A stretch of 64,000 nt of DNA. Origin: Candidatus Sodalis pierantonius str. SOPE (GTDB lineage: Bacteria; Pseudomonadota; Gammaproteobacteria; Enterobacterales; Enterobacteriaceae). This document shows, one piece after another, positions 27,947-36,720 of this stretch (positions within the stretch are counted from its first letter, which is position 1; each line of letters starts with the position of its first letter). The notes beneath the pieces are model-generated. The model made no database searches. It was not told the DNA's origin and was given only the letters and a program-made list of their open reading frames with translations. The DNA lies in assembly GCF_000517405.1 (NCBI RefSeq), contig NZ_CP006568.1, forward strand, positions 186,001 through 250,000, written 5' to 3'. The position numbers and the translations under genes are program-made.

Positions 27947-29131
27947 TTAACCGATAACTTTGGCAACAACGCCGGCGCCAACGGTACGGCCGCCTTCGCG
28001 AATAGCGAAACGCAGACCGTCGTCCATGGCGATCGGGGCAATCAGGTTAACAACCATCTTGATGTTGTCGCCAGGCATCACCATTTCAACGCCTTCCGGC
28101 AGTTCGATGGTACCGGTTACGTCAGTGGTACGGAAATAGAACTGCGGACGGTAGCCTTTGAAGAACGGCGTGTGGCGGCCGCCTTCGTCTTTGCTCAGAA
28201 TATACACTTCCGATTCAAACTGGGTATGCGGCTTGATCGAGCCCGGTTTGGCCAGAACCTGACCACGCTCGACGTCGTCACGCTTGGTGCCGCGCAGCAG
28301 CACGCCAACGTTCTCGCCGGCACGGCCTTCGTCCAGCAGTTTACGGAACATTTCAACGCCGGTGCAGGTGGTTTTGGTGGTGTCTTTGATGCCGACGATT
28401 TCCACTTCTTCACCCACTTTGACGATGCCGCGCTCTACACGACCGGTTACCACGGTGCCGCGGCCGGAGATGGAGAATACGTCTTCGATCGGCAGCAGGA
28501 ACGGCTTGTCGATGGCGCGTTCCGGTTCCGGAATGTAGCTGTCTAGCGCTTCCGCCAGTTCAATGATTTTCTGCGTCCAGGCTTCGTCGCCTTCCAGCGC
28601 TTTCAGCGCGGAACCGTAGATAACCGGCGTGTCATCGCCCGGGAAGTCGTACTGCGACAGCAGTTCGCGCACTTCCATTTCCACCAGTTCCAGCAGCTCT
28701 TCGTCATCAACCATGTCGCATTTGTTCATGAACACGATAATGTAGGGTACGCCAACCTGGCGACCCAGCAAGATGTGCTCGCGGGTCTGCGGCATCGGGC
28801 CGTCGGTGGCGGCAACGACCAGGATCGCGCCGTCCATTTGGGCCGCACCGGTGATCATGTTTTTCACATAGTCGGCGTGCCCCGGGCAGTCTACGTGCGC
28901 GTAGTGGCGGGTCGGGGTATCGTATTCAACGTGCGAAGTGTTGATGGTGATACCACGAGCCTTTTCTTCCGGCGCGTTGTCGATCTGATCGAACGCGCGC
29001 GCGCTACCGCCGTAGGCCTTGGCCAGAACGGTGGTGATGGCGGCGGTCAGGGTCGTTTTACCATGGTCAACGTGGCCGATAGTACCGACGTTAACGTGGG
29101 GTTTGGTGCGTTGAAACTTTTCTTTAGACAC
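27947..29131 (-). CDS. tufA: Elongation factor Tu
   Basis: GTPase that delivers aminoacyl-tRNA to the ribosome. The 394-residue protein from a GTG start at 29131 (SKEKFQRTKPHVNVGTIGHV) has the expected length, whereas the longer upstream ATG frame is not conserved. GTPase motifs are GHVDHGKT (G1), DCPGHADYV (G3) and MNKCDM (G4), then the beta-barrel domains up to VGAGVVAKVIG. It is the last gene of the str operon rpsL-rpsG-fusA-tuf, 71 bases after fusA. It is the tufA-position copy; a second tuf elsewhere is usual but not in the window. Confidence 0.97.
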   Translation of the reverse strand: MSKEKFQRTKPHVNVGTIGHVDHGKTTLTAAITTVLAKAYGGSARAFDQIDNAPEEKARGITINTSHVEYDTPTRHYAHVDCPGHADYVKNMITGAAQMDGAILVVAATDGPMPQTREHILLGRQVGVPYIIVFMNKCDMVDDEELLELVEMEVRELLSQYDFPGDDTPVIYGSALKALEGDEAWTQKIIELAEALDSYIPEPERAIDKPFLLPIEDVFSISGRGTVVTGRVERGIVKVGEEVEIVGIKDTTKTTCTGVEMFRKLLDEGRAGENVGVLLRGTKRDDVERGQVLAKPGSIKPHTQFESEVYILSKDEGGRHTPFFKGYRPQFYFRTTDVTGTIELPEGVEMVMPGDNIKMVVNLIAPIAMDDGLRFAIREGGRTVGAGVVAKVIG

Positions 29132-29202
29132 GGCTATATTCCTTACTCTTATGCTCTCACCAACGGGTGAGAGCACGGGATATTAATTGTAACCCTTAAA
29201 GC

Positions 29203-31308
29203 TTACTTGGCTCTGCGGGTTTCGATAATGGCCTGAGCAACGTTGTTCGGTGCTTCATTGTACTTCAGGAACTCCATGGAGTAAGAAGCACGGCCCTGAG
29301 TCTGTGAACGCAGATCAGTAGCATAACCGAACATTTCAGACAAGGGGACCTGCGCACGAACGGTTTTACCGGTCGTGGTGTCTTCCATACCGTCAATCAT
29401 ACCGCGACGACGGTTCAAGTCACCAATAACGTCACCCATGTAGTCTTCAGGCGTTTCAACTTCCACCTTCATGATAGGTTCCAGCAGCACCGGTTTCGCC
29501 TTCATGAAGCCTTCTTTGAACGCCATGGAACCGGCGATCTTGAACGCCATTTCCGAGGAGTCGACTTCGTGGTAAGAACCATCGAAGGCGGCAACGCGGA
29601 CGTCTACGATCGGGTAGCCGGCCAGAACACCGCTCTTCAGCTGTTCCTGAACGCCTTTATCCACCGCCGGAACGTACTCTTTCGGTACCACGCCGCCGAC
29701 GATTTCGTTCAGGAACTCGTAGCCTTTGCCACCCGGTTCCATCGGTTCAATACGCAGCCATACGTGGCCGAACTGACCGCGACCACCGGACTGACGAACG
29801 AATTTACCTTCCTGTTCGACGGTGGAGCGGATCGTTTCGCGGTAGGCCACCTGCGGCTTACCGACGTTGGCTTCCACGTTGAATTCGCGACGCATACGGT
29901 CGACGAGAATTTCAAGGTGCAGCTCACCCATACCGGCGATGATAGTCTGGCCGGACTCTTCATCGGTCCAGACGCGGAAAGACGGGTCTTCCTGCGCCAG
30001 ACGGCCCAGAGCCAGACCCATTTTTTCCTGGTCGGCTTTGGTTTTCGGTTCCACGGCGACCGAGATAACCGGTTCCGGGAATTCCATACGCTCAAGGATG
30101 ATGGGCGAGGACGGATCGCACAGGGTATCCCCGGTGGTCACATCTTTCAGGCCGATGGCCGCGGCGATATCGCCGGCGCGGACTTCCTTGATTTCTTCAC
30201 GTTTGTTGGCGTGCATCTGTACGATACGGCCGAAACGTTCGCGCTTGTCCTTCACCGAGTTCAGCACCGTATCGCCGGAGTTGACGACGCCGGAGTAGAC
30301 GCGGAAGAAGGTCAGGTTGCCGACGAACGGGTCGGTGGCGATTTTGAACGCCAGAGCCGAGAACGGCTCATCATCGCTGGAATGACGCTCAGCATGGGTT
30401 TCGCCATCGTCGAGCACGCCATCGATGGCGGCAACGTCGGTCGGTGCCGGCAGGTATTCGATGACCGCATCCAGCATCGCCTGCACACCCTTGTTCTTGA
30501 ACGCGGAACCACAGGTGACCAGAATGATTTCGTTGTTCAGAACGCGCTGGCGCAGACCGGTCTTGATCTCTTCTTCGGTCAGATCTTCGCCGCCCAGGTA
30601 TTTGTCCATCAGCTCTTCAGATACTTCAGCTGCGGATTCCACCAGGTGCTGGTGCCATTTGTCAGCCAGCTCGGTCAAATCGGCGGGGATGTCTTCATAA
30701 GTGAAGGTCACGCCCTGGTCCGCTTCGCTCCAGTTGATGGCTTTCATTTTCACCAGATCGACGACGCCGGTGAATTTTTCTTCCGCGCCGATAGCTAGCT
30801 GAATCGGAACCGGGTTAGCGGCCAGACGGGTTTTCAGCTGCTCGACTACGCGCAGATAGTTGGCGCCCATACGGTCCATTTTGTTTACGAACGCGATACG
30901 CGGCACTTTGTATTTGTTTGCCTGACGCCATACGGTTTCAGACTGCGGCTGCACGCCGCCGACCGCACAGTAGACCATGACGGCGCCATCAAGCACGCGC
31001 ATGGAACGTTCTACTTCGATGGTGAAGTCAACGTGTCCCGGGGTGTCGATGATGTTGATGCGATGCGAATCAAACTGTTTAGCCATGCCGGCCCAGAAAC
31101 AGGTGGTCGCGGCGGACGTGATGGTGATACCACGCTCCTGCTCCTGCGCCATCCAGTCCATGGTGGCTGCGCCATTATGAACTTCACCGATCTTGTGGTT
31201 CACACCCGTGTAGAACAGAATACGTTCAGTCGTGGTGGTTTTACCCGCGTCGATGTGTGCACTGATACCGATGTTACGATAGCGTGCGATGGGTGTTATA
31301 CGAGCCAT
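29203..31308 (-). CDS. fusA: Elongation factor G
   Basis: Translocation GTPase of the ribosome. The 701-residue frame begins MARITPIARYRNIGISAHID and has G1 AHIDAGKTTTTE, the switch segment RGITITSAATT, G3 DTPGHVDF and G4 NKMDRMGAN, followed by domains II-V to the end VAQAIIETRRAK. E. coli EF-G is 704 residues. It lies in the str operon between rpsG and tuf. A 409-codon antisense frame on the other strand is a composition artefact. No lesion. Confidence 0.97.
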   Translation of the reverse strand: MARITPIARYRNIGISAHIDAGKTTTTERILFYTGVNHKIGEVHNGAATMDWMAQEQERGITITSAATTCFWAGMAKQFDSHRINIIDTPGHVDFTIEVERSMRVLDGAVMVYCAVGGVQPQSETVWRQANKYKVPRIAFVNKMDRMGANYLRVVEQLKTRLAANPVPIQLAIGAEEKFTGVVDLVKMKAINWSEADQGVTFTYEDIPADLTELADKWHQHLVESAAEVSEELMDKYLGGEDLTEEEIKTGLRQRVLNNEIILVTCGSAFKNKGVQAMLDAVIEYLPAPTDVAAIDGVLDDGETHAERHSSDDEPFSALAFKIATDPFVGNLTFFRVYSGVVNSGDTVLNSVKDKRERFGRIVQMHANKREEIKEVRAGDIAAAIGLKDVTTGDTLCDPSSPIILERMEFPEPVISVAVEPKTKADQEKMGLALGRLAQEDPSFRVWTDEESGQTIIAGMGELHLEILVDRMRREFNVEANVGKPQVAYRETIRSTVEQEGKFVRQSGGRGQFGHVWLRIEPMEPGGKGYEFLNEIVGGVVPKEYVPAVDKGVQEQLKSGVLAGYPIVDVRVAAFDGSYHEVDSSEMAFKIAGSMAFKEGFMKAKPVLLEPIMKVEVETPEDYMGDVIGDLNRRRGMIDGMEDTTTGKTVRAQVPLSEMFGYATDLRSQTQGRASYSMEFLKYNEAPNNVAQAIIETRRAK

Positions 31309-31402
31309 TTGAATCCTCGATTACTAGGGCGTTCATTCCGAGCCAACCCGGCAGGGACAGCTCATGAGCGTCCGCCAGGTTAGCGTGACTACGGCGGTAC
31401 GA

Positions 31403-31873
31403 TTACCAGCGGTAGTGGGCGAACGCCTTGTTGGCATCTGCCATACGGTGAACGTCTTCACGTTTCTTCACAGCAGTACCTTTGTTTTCTGCTGCATCGG
31501 AAAGTTCGTTCGCCAAGCGCAGAGCCATAGATTTATCACCGCGTTTACGAGCTGCTTCAACGATCCAACGCATTGCCAGGGCATTGCGGCGAACCGGACG
31601 AACTTCTACTGGCACCTGATAAGTCGAACCACCGACGCGGCGCGATTTGACTTCGACAGTCGGACGCACGTTGTCCAGGGCAACTTCAAAAGCTTCCAGA
31701 TGGCCTTTACCCGAACGCTGAGCCAGGGTCTCCAGCGCGGTATAGACGATTGCTTCTGCGGTAGATTTTTTGCCATCTACCATCAGGATGTTAACAAATT
31801 TGGCCAAAAGCTCAGATCCGAACTTCGGATCCGGCAGGATTTTACGTTGACCAATGACGCGACGACGTGGCAT
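31403..31873 (-). CDS. rpsG: 30S ribosomal protein S7
   Basis: Primary 16S-binding protein of the small-subunit head. The 156-residue frame MPRRRVIGQRKILPDPKFGS has the short S7 length and the conserved KKREDVHRMADANKAFAHYRW end. In E. coli, S7 feeds back on its own operon through the rpsL-rpsG intercistronic RNA; here that spacer is 94 bases (31874-31967). Intact. Confidence 0.97.
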   Translation of the reverse strand: MPRRRVIGQRKILPDPKFGSELLAKFVNILMVDGKKSTAEAIVYTALETLAQRSGKGHLEAFEVALDNVRPTVEVKSRRVGGSTYQVPVEVRPVRRNALAMRWIVEAARKRGDKSMALRLANELSDAAENKGTAVKKREDVHRMADANKAFAHYRW

Positions 31874-31967
31874 GGAAATACTCCGTTGTTAATTCAGGAT
31901 TGTCCAAAACTCGATGAGTTCTTTGACAGAGTTAATAAAACGTTTGGCCTTACTTAACGGAGAACCA

Positions 31968-32342
31968 TTAAGCCTTTGGCTTCTTCACGCCGTACTTGGA
32001 GCGGCCCTGCTTGCGGTCTTTAACACCGGAGCAGTCAAGGGCGCCACGAACGGTGTGGTAACGCACACCCGGCAGGTCTTTTACACGACCGCCACGGATC
32101 AGGATCACGGAGTGCTCCTGCAGGTTATGACCTTCACCGCCGATGTAGGAGGTGACTTCAAACCCGTTGGTTAAACGAACACGGCATACTTTACGCAGCG
32201 CGGAGTTCGGTTTTTTCGGGGTGGTGGTATATACGCGGGTACATACGCCACGTTTCTGCGGGCAGGCGTCCAGCGCCGGAACGTTGTTCTTCGCAACCTT
32301 CATGGAGCGCGGTTTGCGTACCAGCTGGTTAATCGTTGCCAT
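31968..32342 (-). CDS. rpsL: 30S ribosomal protein S12
   Basis: Decoding-centre protein of 124 residues (MATINQLVRKPRSMKVAKNN). The segments TTPKKPNSALRKV and RVKDLPGVRYHTVRG keep the usual lysines (K42, K87 region) linked to streptomycin sensitivity. It is the first gene of the str operon, with a consensus promoter 80-110 bases upstream. Intact. Confidence 0.97.
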   Translation of the reverse strand: MATINQLVRKPRSMKVAKNNVPALDACPQKRGVCTRVYTTTPKKPNSALRKVCRVRLTNGFEVTSYIGGEGHNLQEHSVILIRGGRVKDLPGVRYHTVRGALDCSGVKDRKQGRSKYGVKKPKA

Positions 32343-32424
32343 TCAATAAAGCTCCTGGGTTTTGCTTCGTAAACACGTAATAAATCGCCTCGTGATGCCG
32401 CGGGGCAAAGTACGAGGACGCAGA

Positions 32425-32453
32425 ATTTTATGGCTGACGGGTAAAGGTGTCAA
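32425..32453 (-). promoter_or_regulatory. str operon sigma-70 promoter
   Basis: On the minus strand TTGACA (32448-32453) and TAAAAT (32425-32430) are separated by exactly 17 bases. This is nearly ideal and is positioned to drive rpsL-rpsG-fusA-tuf, as expected for a highly expressed operon. Confidence 0.85.
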
Positions 32454-32475
32454 GAAATATACAACCCACCCTGAC

Positions 32476-32763
32476 TTACCACGCCATCTGCTGCGGCTGT
32501 TTTTCGGTCAGCCTGACGAAATCATTATAACTGATTATCGCAATATTGGGCGAAAAATGAACAGACAATCCGCGTGCGGCGATGTCGTTTTCCAGCGCGT
32601 GCAGCGCCAGAGGCGAGGCGCTCAGCGCGCGGGCGGCCGGCGAGCCACGCAGACCGGCGATAACGCCATCAGACAGCAGTAGCAGATCGTCGCCGGGCCG
32701 CGCGGTACGCAGCAGCGCCGCCAGATCGCAGGCATAGGGAGAACGGCTCAGGGTATACAGCAT
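32476..32763 (-). CDS. tusB: TusB, sulfur relay protein
   Basis: Subunit of the TusBCD complex that passes sulfur from IscS/TusA toward TusE and MnmA for 2-thiouridine in tRNA wobble bases. The 95-residue frame MLYTLSRSPYACDLAALLRT has the family length and core (LLLLSDGVIAGLRG, ISYNDFVRLTEKQPQQMAW). It lies 15 bases after tusC in a tusDCB operon upstream of the str operon, as in E. coli. Intact. Confidence 0.93.
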   Translation of the reverse strand: MLYTLSRSPYACDLAALLRTARPGDDLLLLSDGVIAGLRGSPAARALSASPLALHALENDIAARGLSVHFSPNIAIISYNDFVRLTEKQPQQMAW

Positions 32764-32778
32764 GGGCGCCCTCCGGCG

Positions 32779-33138
32779 TTAAAACGTCAAAACGGTATCG
32801 TAGGCGGCCAGACGCTGTCGCCAATCCGCCGCCGGCAGCCACTCGGCGTCCAGCACCCAGCCAGCGCCGGCATCCAGTCCGCGCTCCGCCGCCGAGTCGG
32901 CGCAGAGATAGAGCCTGTCGACATCATACAGCGATAGCACTCCGAAGGTGGCGACGAAGTCCCGCGCCAGAATTTGCGCCGGCTGCTGCTGCGGCAACAG
33001 CAGCAATACGCCGTCGGCAATGAAAAAGACCCCGATATCTTCGGCCAGCGCCGAGGTGGCCAAGAGTGCGTCAAGCCCCTCCCGTCCAGCGGCGTCGCCG
33101 TGTGGCCCGTGGGTAAAAACAAAAGCGATGCGGTTCAT
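32779..33138 (-). CDS. tusC: TusC, sulfur relay protein
   Basis: DsrF-like subunit of TusBCD. The 119-residue protein from ATG 33138 (MNRIAFVFTHGPHGDAAGRE) fits the family. A longer frame that starts inside tusD is rejected because the first 43 residues are not family sequence. The end WRQRLAAYDTVLTF is typical. It lies 7 bases after tusD. Intact. Confidence 0.92.
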   Translation of the reverse strand: MNRIAFVFTHGPHGDAAGREGLDALLATSALAEDIGVFFIADGVLLLLPQQQPAQILARDFVATFGVLSLYDVDRLYLCADSAAERGLDAGAGWVLDAEWLPAADWRQRLAAYDTVLTF

Positions 33139-33145
33139 GGCGGCC

Positions 33146-33538
33146 TTAAAACTGAATAAAGCGATCGCAGCCGAGCACTGCCTGCACCAGAGTGCCCAGG
33201 CCGCTGAGCTCGAAGCCCGGCTGAAGGTTCTCGCCGGCGCGGTTTTGCAGCGACGCCTGTAGGGCATCGGTCACGCCGCGGCGCAGGGCGGCGGCAACGC
33301 AGACATGCAGCGCCACCCGATGCTGCTGCGCCAGATCGTGCCAGGCGCGCACCAGATCCACCTCATCGCCGGCGGGCGCACTCAGACGATTGGCGTTAGC
33401 AACGCCCTCTTGGTAAAAAAACACGATGCCGAGACGGTGGCCGCACGCCAGCAGCGCCTGGGCGAACTGTAACGCGCTGCTGGCGCGCTGGTTGCCATAG
33501 GCCGGTCCGGTGACCATCAGGCAGTAGTTCAGACTCAC
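33146..33538 (-). CDS. tusD: TusD, sulfur-accepting relay protein
   Basis: DsrE-like catalytic subunit of TusBCD. The 130-residue frame MSLNYCLMVTGPAYGNQRAS retains the sulfur-carrying cysteine in ALHVCVAAALRRGVTD and ends TLVQAVLGCDRFIQF. Its ATG overlaps the end of yheO by 4 bases (ATGA arrangement), showing translational coupling in an ancestral yheO-tusDCB operon. It is intact although yheO is frameshifted. Confidence 0.93.
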   Translation of the reverse strand: MSLNYCLMVTGPAYGNQRASSALQFAQALLACGHRLGIVFFYQEGVANANRLSAPAGDEVDLVRAWHDLAQQHRVALHVCVAAALRRGVTDALQASLQNRAGENLQPGFELSGLGTLVQAVLGCDRFIQF

Positions 33539-34258
33539 CGCTCCTGCCCTACAAAATCGCCGCTTTTGAACTGACGGATATACAGATACACCGTGTGCTT
33601 GGAGATATTGAGCCTCTCGGCGACCTGGTTGATGGCGTCCTTGATGTCAAAGATGCCTTTCTCGTACAGATTAAGCACGATCTGCCGATTTTTGGCGTTG
33701 TTGGATACGTTGCGATCGGCGTTGACTTCTTCGATAGTGAACTCCAGCGTTTGCGCCACCAGATCGTCCACCGAGGAGGCAAAATTCACCGAGGTCGCGA
33801 TGTCCTGCGTTTCCGGCGGGATAAACGTTTGCATAATCTGCGAGAACGGCACGTCCAAATTCATATTGATGCACAGAAGCCCTATCACCCGCTGCTCGCG
33901 ATTGCGGATAGCAATGGTGACGGATTTCATCAGGACGCCGTTTTTCGCCCGGGTAAAAGTAGGCGCGGGAAACGCTGCTGTCCTCACCGGCCATGTCATG
34001 TAGCATGCGCAGCGCCAGATCCGAGATCGGCGACCCCACTTTACGTCCGGTATGTTCGCCGTTAGCGATACGCACGGCCGAACATTTCAGGTCCTCCAGG
34101 GAGTGCAATACAATCTCGCAATGTCCGCCAATAAGCATCGCCAGGCCGTCCACGACGGCCTCATAAGAGGCGAGAATTTCATGATCCACGGCGCTGAAAG
34201 GACGTTCGTCCAGTAAATCCAGCTCACCGGAATCAGAATGTGGGAGAGACGTAGACAT
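33535..34258 (-). pseudogene. yheO: YheO, PAS/HTH regulator, one-base frameshift
   Basis: DNA-binding protein family with an N-terminal PAS-like YheO domain and a C-terminal helix-turn-helix (AERLNISKHTVYLYIRQF). From ATG 34258 the frame reads to SSVSRAYF and then loses register at a TTTT run (33955-33958, plus-strand A-run). Dropping one T restores TRAKNGVLMKSVTIAIRNRE and the rest to 33535. A single-base change in a short homopolymer is either a young mutation or a sequencing error. As given, the HTH is not made from the main start. It heads the tusDCB operon. Confidence 0.88.
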
Positions 34259-34457
34259 GTGGAAATACCACCCGTGGTTGTGAATCTGCCGGGATAGTAT
34301 CGGGCAGATTTGGCTGTAATTCTGTTATCCGGCCGCTAGTCTAGCAAATCCGGTAAAACGCTGTCCTTGTGTTTGGTGAGATTTTTTATTATTCCGCATG
34401 GATATTATCCGCCCGCGCCGCGGCCAAAGGCGAAAGAAGCGCTGGCCAGCAGGGCGC

Positions 34458-34486
34458 CCAAAAAAAGCCATCCCCGGGGGGATGGC
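34458..34486 (-). terminator. fkpA rho-independent terminator
   Basis: On the minus strand GCCATCCCC pairs with GGGGATGGC (34467-34475 with 34478-34486), followed by a T-run (34459-34466). It lies about 47 bases after the fkpA stop. Confidence 0.85.
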
Positions 34487-34532
34487 CTGCGCGACGCTCA
34501 CGGGCGGCGGCCCGTTGGCGATAACGGTAGTC

Positions 34533-35321
34533 TTATTTTTGCTGCGCGCCCGTGTCGGGAACCGGCGCGGCCGCGGCCAGTTTGATATCCAGCAGCTCGA
34601 CATCAAACACCAACGTGGAGTTGGCCGGGATACCGGGAACGCCGGTTTTGCCATACGCCTGCTCCGGCGGAATAACCAGCTGGATTTGCCCGCCTTTCTT
34701 AATGTGCTTCAGCCCTTCGGTCCAGCCGGGGATGACGCCGTCCAGGCGGAAGGAGAGCGGCTCGCCGCGTTTGTAGGAGTTGTCGAATTCCGTCCCGTCG
34801 ACCAGGGTGCCTTTATAGTTCACAACCACGGTATCGCTGTCGGTCGGCGCGCTGCCGATGCCGGTGCCGGCTTTATCGACTTTATACAGCACGCCGTTGG
34901 CAGTTTTCTTCACACCCTTCTGCTTGGCATAGTCGGCGCGGTATTTGTCGCCCTTGGCGGCGTTGTCCTTGGCTTCCTGCTCCATTTTGGTCTGGGCGGC
35001 CTGTTTGACGCGCGCCTCAAAGCTTTGCAGCATGGCTTCAATCTCTTGATCGGACAGCTTGCTATTGTTGCCGAAGGCGTCCTGAACGCCGGAGATCAGC
35101 TGACCTTTATCCAGCTTGATCCCAAGTTTTTCCTGCTCTTTCAGCGAATTATCCATATAACGCCCCAGGGAGGCGCCCAGCGCATAGGCGGCCTGATCTT
35201 CGCTGCTTTTGAATTTGTCCGAGGTGGCGCTGGGAGCCGCATCGGCGGCCAGAGCGCTGCTTGCGTTAAGGGCAAATGCCATAGTAGAGGCCAGCAGCGA
35301 TACTTTAATCAATGATTTCAT
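34533..35321 (-). CDS. fkpA: FkpA, periplasmic FKBP-type peptidyl-prolyl isomerase and chaperone
   Basis: Folding helper of the periplasm. From ATG 35321 the protein has a Sec signal peptide (MKSLIKVSLLASTMAFALNA, cleavage near ALA-ADAAP), a helical dimerisation domain and a C-terminal FKBP domain (VVVNYKGTLVDGTEFDNSY, PGWTEGLKHIKKGGQIQLVI, YGKTGVPGIPANSTLVFDVE). The length of 262 residues is near E. coli FkpA (270). A longer upstream frame is not family sequence. It is followed by a strong terminator. Intact. Confidence 0.95.
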   Translation of the reverse strand: MKSLIKVSLLASTMAFALNASSALAADAAPSATSDKFKSSEDQAAYALGASLGRYMDNSLKEQEKLGIKLDKGQLISGVQDAFGNNSKLSDQEIEAMLQSFEARVKQAAQTKMEQEAKDNAAKGDKYRADYAKQKGVKKTANGVLYKVDKAGTGIGSAPTDSDTVVVNYKGTLVDGTEFDNSYKRGEPLSFRLDGVIPGWTEGLKHIKKGGQIQLVIPPEQAYGKTGVPGIPANSTLVFDVELLDIKLAAAAPVPDTGAQQK

Positions 35322-35639
35322 AAATCTCCATTTTCCTGGGATAGCGGTCCCGGGGTCGATAGCAAAGTCAGGCAAATACTATAGCTGTGAGCATAAACAC
35401 AACACAATCGCTATGCCAGTTGATTAACGCTTTCTGGGACTTTTTTTATAACAAGAAGTTTCCTGATAATGCATTTTCATTGCGTCGCGGTTTGATATCA
35501 CCGCCTAATGATGACCTTTATGCGGGCGATCCGCGCAAAGCAAGATAGAATCTACCGGGATTGCCCGCGCGAGGCAACCGCGAAATGGGAACGGTGCGAC
35601 GCCGGTTTCATTGGTCTTGATCGGTACCGAGAGGGGAAA

Positions 35640-35861
35640 ATGATGGAACTATCGCAGCTGGAACAACGTCTGGAATTATTGGAGGGACGGGTCGCTTTCC
35701 AGGAGATAATGATTGAGGAACTGAATCAGACAGTGGTGGCCCACCAGCGCGATATTAGCCGGCTGCAGGAGCAATTACGCTTGCTGTCGGATAAGTTACG
35801 CGCGCAGAACACCTCGCTTATCGCTTCGCAAAGCGAGGAAACGCCCCCGCCCCATTACTGA
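35640..35861 (+). CDS. slyX: SlyX family protein
   Basis: Small coiled-coil protein of unknown function, encoded divergently from fkpA and convergently with slyD as in E. coli. The frame MMELSQLEQRLELLEGRVAF, then EEL-x-QTVV, is a continuous heptad pattern and ends in the family tail EETPPPHY. The start at 35640 (or ATG 35643) is preceded by GAGAGGGG. An upstream-extended frame is not conserved. Intact, 73 residues. Confidence 0.9.
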   Translation: MMELSQLEQRLELLEGRVAFQEIMIEELNQTVVAHQRDISRLQEQLRLLSDKLRAQNTSLIASQSEETPPPHY

Positions 35862-35910
35862 GCGGGTGGCGCCCATGGCGGGGCCCGCACGGGTCCCGCG
35901 CCGATCGCGC

Positions 35911-36423
35911 TTAGTGGCAGCCGCAACCGCCGCCTTTATGCTCATGATCATGGCCGTGTTCGCCATGAACGTGACCGTGCGCCAGTTCTTCCTCGGTCGC
36001 TTCACGCACGGCGATGACGTCCACATGGAAGTTCAGGTTCTGGCCGGCCAGCATAGGGTTGTCGTCAACCACGACATGATCGCCATCGATTTCGGTGATT
36101 TCCACCGGGACCTGGCCCTGATCGGTTTCCGCCAGGAAACGCATGCCCACTTCCAGTTCGTCGACGCCCATAAAAACATCTTTAGGCACGCGCTGCACCA
36201 GATTTTCATCGTAGGGGCCGTAGGCATCGTTGGCTTCGATACTGATATCAAAGCTGTCGCCCGCGGCGTGGTCTTCCAGCGCTTTTTCCAGCCCGGGAAT
36301 CAACGAGCCATGACCATGCAGGTACTCCAACGGTGCGCTCACCGGGGATTCATCGACCAATACACCGTCTTCTGTCCTCAACTGGTAGGCCAGACTGACC
36401 ACCCGATCTTTTACTACTTTCAT
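35911..36423 (-). CDS. slyD: SlyD, FKBP-type prolyl isomerase and nickel-binding chaperone
   Basis: Cytoplasmic isomerase and chaperone. The 170-residue protein starts MKVVKDRVVSLAYQLRTEDG at 36423, with the IF domain in the middle (NLVQRVPKDVFMGVDELEVG). Its histidine-rich metal tail (HGHVHGEHGHDHEHKGGGCG) is shorter than in E. coli SlyD (196 residues in all). It could supply nickel to enzymes, although the Ni/Co transporter gene at 54737 is broken. Intact. Confidence 0.95.
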   Translation of the reverse strand: MKVVKDRVVSLAYQLRTEDGVLVDESPVSAPLEYLHGHGSLIPGLEKALEDHAAGDSFDISIEANDAYGPYDENLVQRVPKDVFMGVDELEVGMRFLAETDQGQVPVEITEIDGDHVVVDDNPMLAGQNLNFHVDVIAVREATEEELAHGHVHGEHGHDHEHKGGGCGCH

Positions 36424-36516
36424 GATATCTCCCACCATTGGAAACTAATTTGGCGCTGATTCTAACCAAAAACCGCACGTATGTAAGCTTTAGCCGTAAA
36501 AAAGCGGTCAATCACG

Positions 36517-36720
36517 CTACTCCGGATGAAAAATACCGATAATGTGTTCCTTATCCGGTCTTTTCGCGCTAATCATTTCGTCATCCTGTCGCTGGCTATA
36601 GCCGCATTTGACGCAGCCCACCCGGTCACTATTCTCCTCGCGCCATACCGCCAGCGTGTCGCCGCTGTGGCAGACGGGGCAGGTGGCGCCAGCGATAAAG
36701 CGTTTACGCTTTGCCGTCAT
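36517..36720 (-). CDS. yheV: YheV, small zinc-ribbon-like protein
   Basis: The 67-residue frame from ATG 36720 (MTAKRKRFIAGATCPVCHSG) has two CxxC pairs (CPVC, CVKC) and the family end HIIGIFHPE. The function is unknown. An upstream in-frame ATG lies within kefB and is less likely. It overlaps the 3' end of the broken kefB by 17 bases, as in the ancestral kefG-kefB-yheV operon. Intact. Confidence 0.88.
   Translation of the reverse strand: MTAKRKRFIAGATCPVCHSGDTLAVWREENSDRVGCVKCGYSQRQDDEMISAKRPDKEHIIGIFHPE

Noticed and set aside
27926..28546. 206-codon open frame antisense to tuf
   Set aside because: Shadow of tuf codon usage; the product is low-complexity and matches nothing.
29569..30798. 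409-codon open frame antisense to fusA
   Set aside because: Composition-driven shadow of a highly conserved GC-rich gene; no family similarity and no ribosome site.
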